DNA from: Bacteroidales bacterium
Lineage (GTDB): Bacteria; Bacteroidota; Bacteroidia; Bacteroidales; WCHB1-69
Assembly (NCBI GenBank): GCA_031272415.1
Contig: JAISTU010000044.1
Location: 1 to 12,803 of the forward strand
Direction: 5' to 3'
Length of the DNA stretch: 12,803 nucleotides
Made by a program: the position numbers and the translations under genes. Position 1 is the first letter of the stretch, and every line of letters starts with the position of its first letter. Below are positions 12,211-12,803 of the stretch, in pieces. The notes beneath the pieces are model-generated. The model worked only from the letters and a program-made list of their open reading frames with translations, had not been told where the DNA came from and made no database searches.

Positions 12211-12803
12211 AATTCATTGCCCCTTATTTGGTTTAACCTGTTTATTGTCAAATCAATATATTCTTTTTCTATTTCAATTCCGATGTATTTTCTGTCCCCG
12301 ATTATTTTAGCGGCAACTCCTGTCGTTCCGCCGCCATTAAAGGGATCGAGAATTAAACTGCCCTCGTTGGTTGAGGATAAAACTACTCGTTTTAAAAGCG
12401 CTAACGGTTTCTGTGTCGGGTGTTTGCCGAAAATTTTTTCATCCGGTGCAGGCGTTGGGATACTCCAAACGCTACGCATCTGTTTATCAGGCATTTTCAT
12501 TTTGTCTTCCTTAAAAATGCCTGTTTTCATCTTTTCGTAGTTAAAAATATGCTTTGCTTTCTTGTCTTTCTTTGCCCAAAGCAATGTTTCGTGGCTGTGA
12601 GCGAAGGTCGTACAAGCAAGATTGGGCGCAGCATTAGGCTTAAACCAAGAAATATCGTTAAGTATGTGAAAATTAAGTTTTTGTAGGATATAGCCACATT
12701 GGTAGATGCTGTGATTTGTGCCTGAAATCCAAATCGTTCCACCCGGCTTCAAAATGCGGCGACATTCCGAAATCCACTGTTCGTGGAAATCCAAATCTTT
12801 CTC
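12204..12803 (-). CDS. Beta-class DNA methyltransferase (N6-adenine or N4-cytosine), C-terminal part, runs off the right edge
   Basis: The frame is open from the window edge (first residues EKDLDFHEQWISECRR) to the stop at 12206-12204, giving 199 residues. No initiation codon is visible in this part, and the expected DPPY catalytic motif must lie outside. The visible part has RRILKPGGTIWISGT, a target-recognition-like middle (SWFKPNAAPN, then HSHETLLWAKKDKKAKHIF), motif X KHPTQKPLALL, and the S-adenosylmethionine-binding motif I LDPFNGGGTT near the C-terminus. Motif IV before motif I is the beta-class order (PF01555). It would protect host DNA from the nuclease encoded immediately downstream. 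Confidence 0.85.
   Translation of the reverse strand, partial: EKDLDFHEQWISECRRILKPGGTIWISGTNHSIYQCGYILQKLNFHILNDISWFKPNAAPNLACTTFAHSHETLLWAKKDKKAKHIFNYEKMKTGIFKEDKMKMPDKQMRSVWSIPTPAPDEKIFGKHPTQKPLALLKRVVLSSTNEGSLILDPFNGGGTTGVAAKIIGDRKYIGIEIEKEYIDLTINRLNQIRGNELW

Noticed and set aside
12792..12794. TTG as start codon of the right-hand methyltransferase
   Set aside because: The frame continues upstream to the window edge (EKDLDF...) and the catalytic DPPY motif has not yet appeared, so the gene begins outside.

Overview
The window looks like a chromosomal segment of a low-GC member of the Bacteroidetes. The evidence is a C-terminal type IX secretion (Por) sorting domain on a secreted protease, -7 promoter boxes of the TANNTTTG type instead of TATAAT, a general lack of Shine-Dalgarno sequences, and the gene content (carboxynorspermidine synthase, a lysine-fermentation dehydrogenase, and a lipoprotein/FecCD importer pair). 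Every gene except kdd is on the minus strand, so transcription mostly runs right to left.

Layout from the left: (1) the first 47 codons of ispG; (2) about 1.45 kb of decayed restriction-modification locus, with the start of an HNH endonuclease, the start of vsr, an intact 58-codon small gene and the first third of a DNA methyltransferase. The vsr gene is cut by a REP-associated tyrosine transposase (RAYT) flanked by inverted REP-like repeats. (3) A secreted lysyl-endopeptidase-like serine protease and, 26 bp upstream of it, carboxynorspermidine synthase. (4) A tightly packed cluster of polyprenyl diphosphate synthase, a periplasmic-binding lipoprotein and a FecCD permease, with no ATPase in view. 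(5) On the plus strand, kdd (3,5-diaminohexanoate dehydrogenase of lysine fermentation), standing alone. (6) A two-gene ABC-2 exporter (ATPase and permease), visibly richer in G+C than its neighbours. (7) At the right edge, an apparently intact R-M pair: a beta-class DNA methyltransferase, running off the window, overlaps a MutH/Sau3AI-like nuclease by 7 nt.

The most unusual signal is in the repeats. Three superimposed families occur: REP-like repeats matching the RAYT flanks (two at the RAYT, one after kdd); heptanucleotide arrays (AATTGAG/AATGGAG) at seven places; and a roughly 48-bp AT-rich core found in three intergenic regions, each time next to a heptamer array. One heptamer array lies inside the ABC-2 permease reading frame in the orientation that is free of stops in all frames. 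Two other arrays, in the opposite orientation, supply the TGA stop codons of the FecCD permease and the ABC ATPase. The ABC ATPase also has a tandemly repeated start region with four ATGTCA copies. I recognise no wholly new multi-gene system. The best candidates for undescribed biology are the heptamer/core repeat family and the RAYT/REP pair.
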